A stretch of DNA of 64,000 nucleotides from Acidobacteriota bacterium (GTDB taxonomy: Bacteria; Acidobacteriota; Terriglobia; 2-12-FULL-54-10). The translations under genes and the position numbers were made by a program. Under the pieces are notes generated by a model. The model saw nothing but the letters and a program-made list of their open reading frames with translations. It was not told the origin of the DNA and ran no database searches. Below, piece after piece: positions 44,976-53,861 of the stretch (its first letter is position 1; each line of letters opens with the position of its first letter). Location: NCBI GenBank assembly GCA_016191085.1, contig JACPPJ010000029.1, positions 40,974-104,973 of the forward strand, in the 5' to 3' direction.

Positions 44976-45665
44976 ATGCTGATTCCCTGCATAGATCTGA
45001 TGGGTGGCAAGGCCGTGCAACTGGTGCGCGGCCGCAAGAAGGCGCTGGACGCCGATCCTTTCGAGATGCTGAAGAAATTTCGCGGCTTCCCGGCCATCCA
45101 GGTAATTGACCTGGACGCCGCCATTAGCGGCGGCAACAATGATGCTATTCTAAAGCGCCTCTGCAAGCTTGGCCCGTGCCGCGTGGGTGGCGGTGTGAGG
45201 ACGGTCGAGCGCGTGCGCGAACTCGCCGAACTAAGCGCGCAAAAAATCATAATTGGTACAGCGGCGTTCCTCGACGAGGGCGTGAATGAAAAATTCCTGC
45301 GAGCGGCCAGACGCGCCGTCGGAAAGAGGCTTCTGATGATCGCGCTCGACACCAGCCGCGGACGCATCGTGGTAAAGGGTTGGCGCAAGAGCACCGGGCT
45401 GCGCGCGGAAGACGTTATTCGTGAGCTGGAACCATACTGCTCGGGCTTTCTGTGCACCTACGTGGATAAAGAAGGAATGATGCAAGGCACCAGCCTGCGC
45501 TGGTTCCGAAAGCTTCGCAGCATCACGGCTCTGCCCATCACCGCAGCAGGCGGGATCACCACCAGGGAAGAAGTCGAGACGCTGGAGAAGATGAATATAG
45601 ATGCCGCCGTCGGCATGGCGATCTATACGGGCAAACTTCCGCTCAGATCAGAGCCAAGAAAGTAA
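44976..45665 (+). CDS. hisA: HisA-type isomerase (ProFAR isomerase)
   Basis: A 229-residue (beta/alpha)8 barrel with LIPCIDLMGGKAVQLVRG at the start (Asp of the general base position), VIDLDAAISGGNNDAILKRL, CRVGGGVRTVERV and ITAAGGITTREEVETL phosphate loops. HisA opens the ribose of ProFAR. This version is more divergent than the other his proteins here (KKALDADPFEMLKKFRGF where most have a distinct sequence). It lies 149 bases after the methyltransferase, behind low-complexity TCACTCGTCACTTGTCAC repeats. Confidence 0.88.
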   Translation: MLIPCIDLMGGKAVQLVRGRKKALDADPFEMLKKFRGFPAIQVIDLDAAISGGNNDAILKRLCKLGPCRVGGGVRTVERVRELAELSAQKIIIGTAAFLDEGVNEKFLRAARRAVGKRLLMIALDTSRGRIVVKGWRKSTGLRAEDVIRELEPYCSGFLCTYVDKEGMMQGTSLRWFRKLRSITALPITAAGGITTREEVETLEKMNIDAAVGMAIYTGKLPLRSEPRK

Positions 45666-45700
45666 GACGAACACACAGCGTCATAATTTATAACCACTCT

Positions 45701-46384
45701 ATGTTCGTGCCCTTCGCAGCCACGGAACCCCCCATAAAAATCCTCGCCGGCCCACCCGACCCGGCCGCGCCGCACGTGCTCGCCTTCTGTAACCGGATCA
45801 GCCCCGGCGCCCGTCCCGTGCGCCTCCCCATCCGGGCCGAGCCCGGCTGCCTGCCGAGGGAGTGTTTTCCCAACGTGCAGCAGAAGGTGGAACGCGAGGG
45901 CGGGCACATCCGCTACGGCTGGGCGCTCTGGGAATGGCCGCGCGTGTTTATCGAGGCCGAGCATCACGCAGTCCATGAAGCTCCTGACGGCTCTCTCACG
46001 GACGTAACGCCGTCGATCCCGGAAGACCCGCAGACCGCTCGCCTGTTCCTGCCGGATAACGCAGCCGTTTACGATTTCGACAATCCCAATGAGACATGCC
46101 GCGACAACATCCGCCAAGCGCTCGCGCATGATGCGCAGATCGAGGAGTACCTTCGGCTTGAGGCCGACCTGGCCGGGATCAGGATGCGCACGCCGGGAAC
46201 CGGGATGGTGCCCGTGTCCGGCCCAGACGCGGCCCGGGCCCGTATCCAGACTATCGTCAAGAGAAGCTCGTACCTGAAACGCGAGATCGCAATGCGCCAC
46301 ACGCCGCAGGGCGCACCGTGCTTTTGCGGCAGCGGGCAGAAATTCAAACGATGTCACGGAACACCCAGGAGGATCCGGCGATGA
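45701..46384 (+). CDS. SEC-C motif protein, unknown function
   Basis: A 227-residue protein ending in a SEC-C zinc motif (APCFCGSGQKFKRCHG), as found at the end of SecA and in many uncharacterised proteins. The N-terminal part includes YGWALWEWPRVFIEAEHHAV, a pattern I have seen only in proteins of unknown function. C-terminal to it is a helical linker. Cytoplasmic. Not related to the his genes by sequence. Confidence 0.75.
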   Translation: MFVPFAATEPPIKILAGPPDPAAPHVLAFCNRISPGARPVRLPIRAEPGCLPRECFPNVQQKVEREGGHIRYGWALWEWPRVFIEAEHHAVHEAPDGSLTDVTPSIPEDPQTARLFLPDNAAVYDFDNPNETCRDNIRQALAHDAQIEEYLRLEADLAGIRMRTPGTGMVPVSGPDAARARIQTIVKRSSYLKREIAMRHTPQGAPCFCGSGQKFKRCHGTPRRIRR

Positions 46385-46475
46385 GCGCCGACCCGAAGAT
46401 CAAGCGGGTGCGCGCTCTTCACGCCTTGCCACAGCGCACCAAAATGCACCGGGGACGCCGAGCACCCGCGTGTGA

Positions 46476-47150
46476 TCAATTCGCGGCAAAACAGTAGAGC
46501 AATCCAACGCCGCTGGTGCTGGCCAGGTTCTCCTGGCTGCATCCGCTGCTTGGGTGCGCGGAGTTCCACGATGTGTTGCCGCCGCCGACGCGATCATGGT
46601 GTCCAACCTGCGCAATGCCTGCTCCGCTGCTGGTCCAGTTCTGGCATGTGTGGTCCGCGGTATCGGTGTACGCTCTCCCATGCGAGGTCGAGCCGGTCAG
46701 AATGTCATGACGGTTTGGATTGTCGCCCCGGCCATTAATCATCTCGCCCTTGTCGCTCAACGCCGCCAATTTGGTGATGTTGTTGCGGTCGCGCTCGATA
46801 TCTCCGTGGAGATCGGCGACGTTTTGCGCGATCAACTCGCCTTTGAAGTTGTGCCATGGACCTTGGCCAATGCGGTCGCGGGCGTTTACCGCGGGCTGAT
46901 TGCCTGAAGCCTGCGTGCTGAGATACGCGCGCCATTTACGATTGCGCGCTCCGCCTGCGGGAGCCAGTTTTTGGCAATGTGCGTCCGCGCCAGCGAGTCC
47001 CCCAAGATCGGCGCCCTTGCCCCGGCCCGTGCTGGTAACAAAGAAGGTCATAGGCGGTTGCGGCTGCGCAGGCGGGGTTTGCGCCAGCAGCAGGTACGAG
47101 CCCGTTCCAACCAATACCATAACAGCAACAACCAAATTCCTGTTCCGCAT
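46476..47150 (-). CDS. Secreted lectin-like protein
   Basis: A 224-residue exported protein: signal peptide RNRNLVVAVMVLVGTGSYLLLAQ, then TFFVTSTGRGKGADLGGLAG, ADAHCQKLA, KWRAYLSTQ, RDRIGQGPWHNFKGELIAQN, TCQNWTSSG and LYCFAAN. The layout with paired Cys and WxAYL resembles the DUF1554/endostatin-like (C-type lectin fold) group. Ligand unknown. ATG 47150 follows AGGAGAG. Confidence 0.7.
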   Translation of the reverse strand: MRNRNLVVAVMVLVGTGSYLLLAQTPPAQPQPPMTFFVTSTGRGKGADLGGLAGADAHCQKLAPAGGARNRKWRAYLSTQASGNQPAVNARDRIGQGPWHNFKGELIAQNVADLHGDIERDRNNITKLAALSDKGEMINGRGDNPNRHDILTGSTSHGRAYTDTADHTCQNWTSSGAGIAQVGHHDRVGGGNTSWNSAHPSSGCSQENLASTSGVGLLYCFAAN

Positions 47151-47378
47151 TTTCACTCTCCTGTTACTCGATCCGCCAGCCAATGCCGTCGATTTTATAG
47201 GCGGACGGAGAAACAGTCAATGCTGTTCGGTTTCTCGTAGTGTCTCATCGAATAGTTCCACTTTGGCTCTCCAGTTCAACTGGTTCCTCCGTCGCGGCGA
47301 TTCCCGCTTCAGAGTATCCGGTTCGCTTTTCAGTGGGGCCAAATTAAAGCTCCGAAAGCGGCCAATTAAAATGCAAAA

Positions 47379-48557
47379 TCACCAACTCACGCGAAGGCCG
47401 TTTGTCCAGGCGATACCGGAGTAAGCCCCGCCGTCGTGGGCGCCATCGTGCATATCCGCATACTGCACGCCGCTTTGCAGCTTGAGCTTGTGGCCGTAGA
47501 AATAGTAGTTGGGTCCGAAATACAACTCATGGTAGCGGTCCCCCCGGCCTGAGACCACTTCGTTTTCGTACCTCGCGAGCCGCACTCCGTTAGGACCATC
47601 ACTCTTGACGAAAGTGTAGCGGGCGACGACCTGAAGCTTCTTCGTGAGGTTAATGTAAGGCATGGCCATCACACCCCACAAATCGCTCTGGCCCAAGTAG
47701 CCCGAGGCCGTCGAAACATCCAGCCGAGAGCCCCACTTACCCGCCTCCAGCCTGAAATTCACCGAGACGATGTGATGAAGCTGCCGAGTAAAGGTGTTGT
47801 TTGGATTCGGATTCTGGTACACATAATTGGCAGCCAGCAGCGCTTCCTTCGTTCCGAGAGCTTTCGCAAAATCGTAACCGATGACCAGGAGGCTGAAGGC
47901 GCTTCCGTTGAACTCGCCGAATTCGCGGTTCGCCTCACCAGCCGAGTACACTCCCGCGCGATAGATCCAGGGAGAGATCTTGCCTGAAATGCTGACGCCG
48001 GGAAAATACTCCTCCGGAAACCACATATTGGTGCTCAAGTTGCTGCGGTCAATGGCGAGGAGTTCCTTGGAGGAGGTTGCACCGTCCATGGTGAACGGGG
48101 CGCTGTGCTTGCCAATCGTCAGCGCGAACCGGCCATTTCTGCTCCACTGCAAGTACGCGTCCGTCAGGCCTTGGTACACCGCGTCAGCTTGCTGCGGATC
48201 GAAGTCAGCTTCTACGTGAAGGGTAAACGTGCGAAATAGTTTCGACCTCGCGCCAAGCCGCATCCGACGGATATTCCATTCGTCGTGCGAGTCGTCCCCG
48301 GCGTCCACCGCTGCGTAGTCGAACTGGAAGCGTCCGCTGGCCACCAAACTCTGGAGCACCGGGTTCCTCTCGTCGTGGTACCAATCGGCGAATTTCCAGA
48401 TTCTGTCGTAGGCGGCCTGCGACTGTGCGGCAGCAGTTGCCGCCGCGCCGATACTGACCAGGGCGACCATCAGGAGAGCACGCAAAAGCGAACGTATTTT
48501 CCATAACCTGCGAACATTGATCGATTGGATTTGTCTTCCATTCTCCGAAATAACCAT
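47379..48557 (-). CDS. Phosphate-selective porin O/P-like outer-membrane porin
   Basis: A 392-residue protein with a signal peptide (LLRALLMVALVSIGAAATAAAQ) and a beta-barrel of alternating strands (GRFQFDYAAVDAG, WNIRRMRLGARSKLFRTFTL, GKHSAPFTMDGATSSKELLA, YDFAKALGTKEALLAANYVY). It ends in Trp (LRVSW) as outer-membrane barrels usually do. The OprO/OprP family carries anions such as phosphate; specificity here unknown. ATG 48557 is supported by AGAGG; a TTG at 48596 is an alternative. Confidence 0.85.
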   Translation of the reverse strand: MVISENGRQIQSINVRRLWKIRSLLRALLMVALVSIGAAATAAAQSQAAYDRIWKFADWYHDERNPVLQSLVASGRFQFDYAAVDAGDDSHDEWNIRRMRLGARSKLFRTFTLHVEADFDPQQADAVYQGLTDAYLQWSRNGRFALTIGKHSAPFTMDGATSSKELLAIDRSNLSTNMWFPEEYFPGVSISGKISPWIYRAGVYSAGEANREFGEFNGSAFSLLVIGYDFAKALGTKEALLAANYVYQNPNPNNTFTRQLHHIVSVNFRLEAGKWGSRLDVSTASGYLGQSDLWGVMAMPYINLTKKLQVVARYTFVKSDGPNGVRLARYENEVVSGRGDRYHELYFGPNYYFYGHKLKLQSGVQYADMHDGAHDGGAYSGIAWTNGLRVSW

Positions 48558-48810
48558 AAACCTCTTTCTGAACTCCTTGTGTTTCTCTGAACTCAAGGCG
48601 AGAGTATCGGCTGGCCGCAGTTCTGTAAATAAGCATAATAGTGAACATATCTATTCCAAAAAGTAGAATACTGGTTCCTTGCCCCTGCCAGGAAATTGTC
48701 CGGACCATGTTTGGTACTTTGATTAGAACTGCTTCCACTTTTCATGACCCTGCATCATAATAAGGGCGGAGCTATACAGCTCCGTTGTTGGCAAGTTTCA
48801 GGTGAATCGA
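48558..48810. other. Divergent intergenic region upstream of the riboswitch
   Basis: Separates the leftward porin gene from the rightward transporter. A strong hairpin CGGAGCT-ATAC-AGCTCCG lies near 48766-48784, just before the riboswitch candidate. No gene is supported here. Confidence 0.4.
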
Positions 48811-48970
48811 GGCAGGGAGCCTAACTCTACCCAAGAGGCGGAGGACCCACGGGGTCCCCACGCGAGAGGGTGATCGCGTGGGTGCCTCAAGCAACGGGGC
48901 GCAGCCCCCCGGCACGCCGGGGGACGGGGTACTTTCAAGCCCCAGCCCGTCAGCTAACTTCGCAGGCTGA
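48811..48970 (+). promoter_or_regulatory. c-di-AMP (ydaO-type) riboswitch candidate
   Basis: The aptamer-like segment starts AGCCTAAC (48818) and includes GGCGGAGGACCCA, which matches the conserved GGGGGACCCA core of ydaO RNAs. Near the 3' end CCCGTCAGCTAACTTCGCAGGC matches the ydaO CCGUCAGCUAACCUCG block. P1 can form between AGCCT (48818-48822) and AGGCT (48964-48968). CCCACGCGA/TCGCGTGGG and CCCCCGGC/GCCGGGGG are internal stems. Downstream CCCGG and CCGGGAG may hide the ribosome binding site. The gene downstream is an APC transporter, a normal ydaO target. Matched from memory; no covariance search. Confidence 0.7.
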
Positions 48971-49013
48971 TTTGAAAGCCATCCCGGCACGCCGGGGTGG
49001 CCCGGGAGTTTCC

Positions 49014-51260
49014 GTGACAACACAGAGTCGTTCTGGTGCGGCCAAAGTCGTGGTTGCCACGACGGCTATGCTGACCTTCATTTCGTTCTGGCGGGCAGCC
49101 GCAATTGTATTGAACGATTTGGGCTCGTCAGCGTTCTACGCCGGCGCCATCGTAGAGCAGGCCGTCGGGAGATCAGCGCCGTGGTTCATTCTCGGGATCA
49201 TGATTTTCGCCTATGCCGTATTGGGACTCTACATCGAGAGCTGCAGCATGTTCGTGCGCGGCGGCGTCTATCGTGTGGTCAAGGCGGCGATGGGCTCCAC
49301 GCTCGCAAAGGTCTCGGTTTCGGCTCTGATGTTCGATTTCATCCTGACCGGCCCGATCAGCGGAACCTCGGCCGGGCTTTACCTGGTCGGGTTGATCAAC
49401 GAACTGCTGAAGTTGGCCCATAGCAACATTGTTCTCCCCACCAACTCCACGGCGGCTGCTTTCGCTATTCTCGTGACCATCTACTTCTGGCGGCAGAACG
49501 TCAAAGGAATACCCGAGTCCAGCGGCAAAGCGCTGCGCATCATGTACGTCACCACGACCATGGTGGTCTTATTGCTGGCGTGGTGCGTCTATACCGTCGC
49601 GGTGCGCGGCGCACATCTGCCGCCGTTTCCGTCGCTCGAGAATCTGGAGTACTCTCACGAAGCGCTGGGATGGCTCAGGGGGAGCAGCTTACCTCACACC
49701 ATCGGGGCCATCGGCATCATGATCGGCTTGGGCCACGCAGTGCTGGCGATGAGCGGCTCGGAAACCCTGGCGCAGGTCTACCGCGAAATCGAGCATCCCA
49801 AGCTGCGCAACCTGGAAAAAGCCGGGTTCACCATTTTCGTGTACAGTCTGGTCTTCACCGCCGGCGTCTCTTTTTTCGCCTTCATGATCATCCCTGATGA
49901 CGTCAGGCCGCAATACTTCGGGAACCTCATCAGCGGCTTGGCAATGCACTTTGAAGGCCCCTACAACCTTAAGCTGGTTTTCCAGGCGTTCGTGGTGGTA
50001 GTAGGTGTTCTGATGCTGTCCGGCGCGGTCAACACGGCCATCATGGGATCGAACGGCGTACTGAATCGTGTTTCCGAAGATGGCATTTTGCCCGACTGGT
50101 TCCGGCAGCCACACCCGCGGTTCGGTACCTCGTATCGCATTTTGAATCTGGTAGTGCTGGTGCAAATTGCGACCATTATATGGAGCCAGGGAGACATCTT
50201 TCTGCTGGGCGAAGCGTACGCCTTCGGCGTCATGTGGAGCTTCCTGTTTAACGCCTTGGCGGTGTTCGTGCTGCGATACAAGCAGCCCGGCCCGCGCGGC
50301 TTTAAGGTCCCCATAAATTTCAAGATCGGCGGCCGGGAAATTCCCATTGGACTGACGCTGATCGCCACGGTGTTGCTGGCGATCTGCGTGATCAATTTCT
50401 TCACAAAGGAAATCGCCACCATTTCCGGCGTGGCATTTACGGCGTTTCTCTTCAGCGTCTTCACGATCACCGAGCGTGTCACGAAGAAGCACGCCACGGC
50501 GGAAGCCAGTCTCGACAAATTCAACTTGCAATACGCCGGCGAGATCACGGCTGAAACCGTGGGTTGTAAGCCGCGAAACATTCTGGTTCCCATCAGCAAT
50601 TATCACGCCATGTATCACCTCGACGAGGTGCTCGAGCGGGCTGAGCGCGATAAACGCGATGTTGTCGTTCTACACGTCCGCCTGCTGCAGCGCGTAGGTT
50701 CGGGAGAATCTGAGTTGGAGCGCGACCAGTTGTTCAGCAACATCGAACAGCATCTTTTCACGAAGGTCCTGGCGCTGTCGGAGAAGCACGGCGAATCGGT
50801 GCACCTGGCCGTCGTCACTGCGAACGACCTGTGGGAAGGTATTCTGCGGGCGGCGCTCAACCTGCAGTCTTCGCGGATCGTGCTCGGGCGCTCCTCTAAG
50901 TTCACGGGAGCGGAACTGGCCCGGCAGATCGGTTTGGCCTGGGAGCGCCTGCCGGAGCCGCGGCCGCAATTTGACCTGGAACTCCTCGCGCCCGCCGGTG
51001 GCCGGGAATACTACATCCTGGGGCCGCACGCGCCGCACCTCACTGCGAACGAGGTCAAACTCATTCACGAAATCTGGCTGCGCTTCAGCGACCGCCTCGC
51101 CCCCGAGGAAATTCATCACCACGACATCGTTCACTTCGCCTTGAATGAGGTGATGCAGGAGATCGCGCAAGGCAAAGAGCAGGAAGTAGTGCAGAGGCTC
51201 CGCGAGCACGTCGTGCGAAACCACAAGCAGCAAAACCAACAGCCCACCCTCTCAAAGTAG
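49014..51260 (+). CDS. APC-superfamily permease with C-terminal cytosolic (UspA-like) domain
   Basis: About 748 residues. Twelve or so helices form an APC permease (AAAIVLNDLGSSAFYAGAIV in helix 1, GLYIESCSMFVRGGVYRVVK, FILTGPISGTSAGLYLVGLI, GLGHAVLAMSGSETLAQVYR). From about residue 500 a cytosolic domain (CKPRNILVPISNYHAMYHLD ... SSRIVLGRSSKFTGAELARQ) resembles universal stress protein modules. GTG 49014 with GGGAG upstream is preferred to the frame start at 48870, which would lie inside the riboswitch. KimA-type potassium or amino-acid uptake is a reasonable guess given the c-di-AMP riboswitch. Confidence 0.85.
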   Translation: MTTQSRSGAAKVVVATTAMLTFISFWRAAAIVLNDLGSSAFYAGAIVEQAVGRSAPWFILGIMIFAYAVLGLYIESCSMFVRGGVYRVVKAAMGSTLAKVSVSALMFDFILTGPISGTSAGLYLVGLINELLKLAHSNIVLPTNSTAAAFAILVTIYFWRQNVKGIPESSGKALRIMYVTTTMVVLLLAWCVYTVAVRGAHLPPFPSLENLEYSHEALGWLRGSSLPHTIGAIGIMIGLGHAVLAMSGSETLAQVYREIEHPKLRNLEKAGFTIFVYSLVFTAGVSFFAFMIIPDDVRPQYFGNLISGLAMHFEGPYNLKLVFQAFVVVVGVLMLSGAVNTAIMGSNGVLNRVSEDGILPDWFRQPHPRFGTSYRILNLVVLVQIATIIWSQGDIFLLGEAYAFGVMWSFLFNALAVFVLRYKQPGPRGFKVPINFKIGGREIPIGLTLIATVLLAICVINFFTKEIATISGVAFTAFLFSVFTITERVTKKHATAEASLDKFNLQYAGEITAETVGCKPRNILVPISNYHAMYHLDEVLERAERDKRDVVVLHVRLLQRVGSGESELERDQLFSNIEQHLFTKVLALSEKHGESVHLAVVTANDLWEGILRAALNLQSSRIVLGRSSKFTGAELARQIGLAWERLPEPRPQFDLELLAPAGGREYYILGPHAPHLTANEVKLIHEIWLRFSDRLAPEEIHHHDIVHFALNEVMQEIAQGKEQEVVQRLREHVVRNHKQQNQQPTLSK

Positions 51261-51332
51261 CGCCGCCGTCCCGGGCAGGCGCACACTGTGGCGGCTCTTC
51301 AGGCCAGCGAGACGCTGGCGCTACACTGATTG

Positions 51333-52115
51333 TCACTGGATTCGCAACTCCCGGCGAATCCCTTCCAGAAATGGATCGAGGCCCGACAGCGGCTGGATGG
51401 CGATGCGGGCGTCCTCCAAGATGCCGCGACAAGAGTCACCCACGGTCTCCAGCGGGTCGGCCACGATGGCTGTCATGCTTGCTTTCGATTTCTCGCGTAT
51501 TCTCCCGAACGTGTAGGCGAGCAGCTTGGCTTGATTCCAATCGCGATCCAGCGAAATCGCATGCAAGTAATTCGTGACGCCATTCGGCCGGAAGGAAAAG
51601 CCAATGCGGAAGCGGTCGCCGGGCGCGGTGAACTCAGCCACGGAGACATCCCTCGTGAAGCGTTCCCACAGATCATAGCGGCGCAGCGCATCGGAAAGCT
51701 GCGCGTGAATCCACGGGCGGCTGCCCTCGCGCACTGGCCGCTTCTGCTGCACCGCGGGCGGAGGCGCAATGTGCTCTTGAAACAACGTCTCAAATTCCTG
51801 CTGCGGGTCGGCGGCGAGCACTCCGCGCGGCGCGGAGATTTGGATGCCGCCCGATTCATCCGCTTGCATACGGCGGAGTTCGTCGTAGAGACGTTCCGCA
51901 GGCAGCCGCCCAAAATACGATGGCAGAGAGGAGATCATGGCGAGGTCAGCCTGCGGATCAAGACAGCGCACGCGGCGCCAATCATCCGTGAATGCGTGCC
52001 GCAACAGCCGGCCAGACGAATTAAACAGGAACAGCCCGATGGGTACGCGGCACTCGCGCAACGGCGACGGCGCATACTCCACCAGAAAGTATTCGCATTG
52101 CGGTAGGTCAGGCAT
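51333..52115 (-). CDS. DUF3037-like protein
   Basis: A 260-residue protein beginning CEYFLVEYAPSPLRECRVPI, GLFLFNSSGRLLRHAFTDDW, the pattern of DUF3037-type proteins. These are often encoded directly after HipA-like kinases, as here; the gene overlaps the end of the HipA-like gene by 8 bases. No catalytic motif is seen. It may be the regulatory or substrate partner of the kinase. Confidence 0.7.
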   Translation of the reverse strand: MPDLPQCEYFLVEYAPSPLRECRVPIGLFLFNSSGRLLRHAFTDDWRRVRCLDPQADLAMISSLPSYFGRLPAERLYDELRRMQADESGGIQISAPRGVLAADPQQEFETLFQEHIAPPPAVQQKRPVREGSRPWIHAQLSDALRRYDLWERFTRDVSVAEFTAPGDRFRIGFSFRPNGVTNYLHAISLDRDWNQAKLLAYTFGRIREKSKASMTAIVADPLETVGDSCRGILEDARIAIQPLSGLDPFLEGIRRELRIQ

Positions 52116-52917
52116 TGTTCCTCCAATTGGGAAAGGACTGTGGAGCCGATTTGTGGCACGCCATGATCATCTCGGCGACCGTCCTGCGCCGTTTTTCAAG
52201 TTCCCCCAGCAGACGGCACAGCTCGTCGGTGTCGCCGTCATACCATTCGGGCGGAATCGACGACGCCGCCTCTTCCAGAAATTCCTCTTCCAGGTGTTCG
52301 AGCCGCCCGAGGTACGGCTGAAACGAATCGAGACTATTCACATCGGAATAGACCAGCGTGCGGGAATACATTCCCCGCAGCGGCGCATCGGGGAAGCTCC
52401 ATTCGCCGGCATTGAAGCAGAATCCCTGATCCACCATAGCGGCAACATACTGCGCCGCGGCGGGCGAGGGGCGGTAGAACACGGATTGCCGCGAGTCACA
52501 GTTGCAGGTCCATTTGTCAAACACCAGCATGCCGGCGAAGGCCTGTCGATTTGTCACGCACGCAAGCTGTGCGTCAGGGAGGAAGTCATATACGGGGTTC
52601 CGCAAAGGATCGCAAGGAAACCGCGAGCCAAACTGGAATCCGCTGGCGCAGCGTACTCGCTCTTTTCCCCACAGAATGTAAAGTTCCGGAGTGTGCTCGA
52701 TCAGCCATTCGCTGACCTCTACGACCTCCGGTTGCGGCACCGGCAGACCGAGCGCCAGAGCCAGCTTGCAGGCAAGCATTTCATTGGCGAGGATTCGCAC
52801 TCCCTGTGGATTGTTCTTGAATTTGACGACGTAGTAGTAGCCGTCCTCACAGCGCACCAGATGGGATTGCGCTCCGCCCTTCAGCCTGCGGATGTGTTCG
52901 ACGGCTTCTTTGGCCAT
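52108..52917 (-). CDS. HipA-like kinase-fold protein
   Basis: About 269 residues from ATG 52917. MAKEAVEHIRRLKGGAQSHL, VRCEDGYYYVVKFKNNPQGV, RILANEMLACKLALALGLPV match the N-lobe of HipA-like proteins (the Lys in VVKFKNN would bind ATP). GMLVFDKWTCNCDSRQSVFY resembles the catalytic loop and AAMVDQGFCFNAGEW the metal-binding DFG-like region. Related HipA toxins phosphorylate tRNA synthetases. The open frame continues to 53118, so the start is unsure. Paired with a DUF3037 gene rather than HipB. Confidence 0.75.
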   Translation of the reverse strand: MAKEAVEHIRRLKGGAQSHLVRCEDGYYYVVKFKNNPQGVRILANEMLACKLALALGLPVPQPEVVEVSEWLIEHTPELYILWGKERVRCASGFQFGSRFPCDPLRNPVYDFLPDAQLACVTNRQAFAGMLVFDKWTCNCDSRQSVFYRPSPAAAQYVAAMVDQGFCFNAGEWSFPDAPLRGMYSRTLVYSDVNSLDSFQPYLGRLEHLEEEFLEEAASSIPPEWYDGDTDELCRLLGELEKRRRTVAEMIMACHKSAPQSFPNWRNNA

Positions 52918-53230
52918 TCTGGACGTCTGTGTAGGAGCGACGCCACGCTTAACGGTCGCTCCGCTCAGAACTGTAGCTATGTTCACGTCACGGGACAATA
53001 GAAAAAAGCCGTTCGCGGTGAATTCTTTCTTGACACGTTTTTGCGGATGCGTTACAACCGCAGTGCGAGGAGCAAATTCTCCGCGAAATTTACGCCGATC
53101 ATTCTCGGAGCGTGTCACGACGACGGCATCCTAACTTTATGCAGTTCGGTCCAGCCCAACAGACTCCAGTAAACTGCGCTCGCTTCAGGGGCCAAGCGTT
53201 GCTGGGGCACGAGAGGAGAAAGAGGCCAAA

Positions 53231-53662
53231 ATGACCTTCGACGAGAGTAAGTTGTTTGCACTAAGCAGCGATGAGTCAAATGATTACGATGAAATGCCTG
53301 GGTTCGAGGAAGCGGACGAGCAGGACGACGATATCGCTCTGGAGGAGGAGCTAACGGTCGAATCCGGCCCCTCTGAAGAGGAGCCCAAAGCAGAGCAGCC
53401 AGCTAAGCCTAAGCGGCCAGCGGCCAAGAAGAAACCCGCCAAGGCCAGCCGCACGGCAGCGCGTCCACCCGCTAAGGCGAAGGGCAAAGCAAAAACGCAG
53501 GCCCGGGGGAAAGCAAGCGCCAAGGCCAAGCCTCGATCCGCAGCAAAGAAGAAAGTCACGAGCAGATCCGCCGCCAAAGCCACGGGCAAGAAATCGAGCG
53601 GATCGGCTAAAGGCAAAGCGAAAGCCTCCAAAGGTAAGGCCACCTCCAAGAAGAGAAAGTAA
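53231..53662 (+). CDS. Histone H1-like basic protein with acidic head
   Basis: A 143-residue low-complexity protein. Residues 1-55 are acidic (DYDEMPGFEEADEQDDDIAL), 56-143 are made of AKKK, PAKA, KAKG repeats (PKRPAAKKKPAKASRTAARP ... SAKGKAKASKGKATSKKRK) with about one Lys in three, like the tail of eukaryotic H1 and bacterial Hc-type proteins. The basic tail should bind DNA without sequence preference. GAGGAGAAAGAGG precedes the start. Confidence 0.8.
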   Translation: MTFDESKLFALSSDESNDYDEMPGFEEADEQDDDIALEEELTVESGPSEEEPKAEQPAKPKRPAAKKKPAKASRTAARPPAKAKGKAKTQARGKASAKAKPRSAAKKKVTSRSAAKATGKKSSGSAKGKAKASKGKATSKKRK

Positions 53663-53861
53663 TCGCGACACAAAGCGTGATCATCGAGGGGCTCTGCTGC
53701 CGGTCGCTCCAGGTCCTTGGAGTCAACCGGCTGGGCTGCATACGGGCGGTTGAGCAGCAGAGCCTCCTTTCTTCTACCGATCTCCCATCCATGCTGCCGC
53801 TCCCGCTCTGAATGGATTAGAATATCTACAGATATATTCCTACCCTGAGTGTTAAGGCCGG

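Noticed and set aside
51261..51332. GCCAGCGAGACGCTGGC hairpin as a terminator
   Set aside because: No T run follows on either strand; it looks like another short dispersed palindrome between convergent genes.
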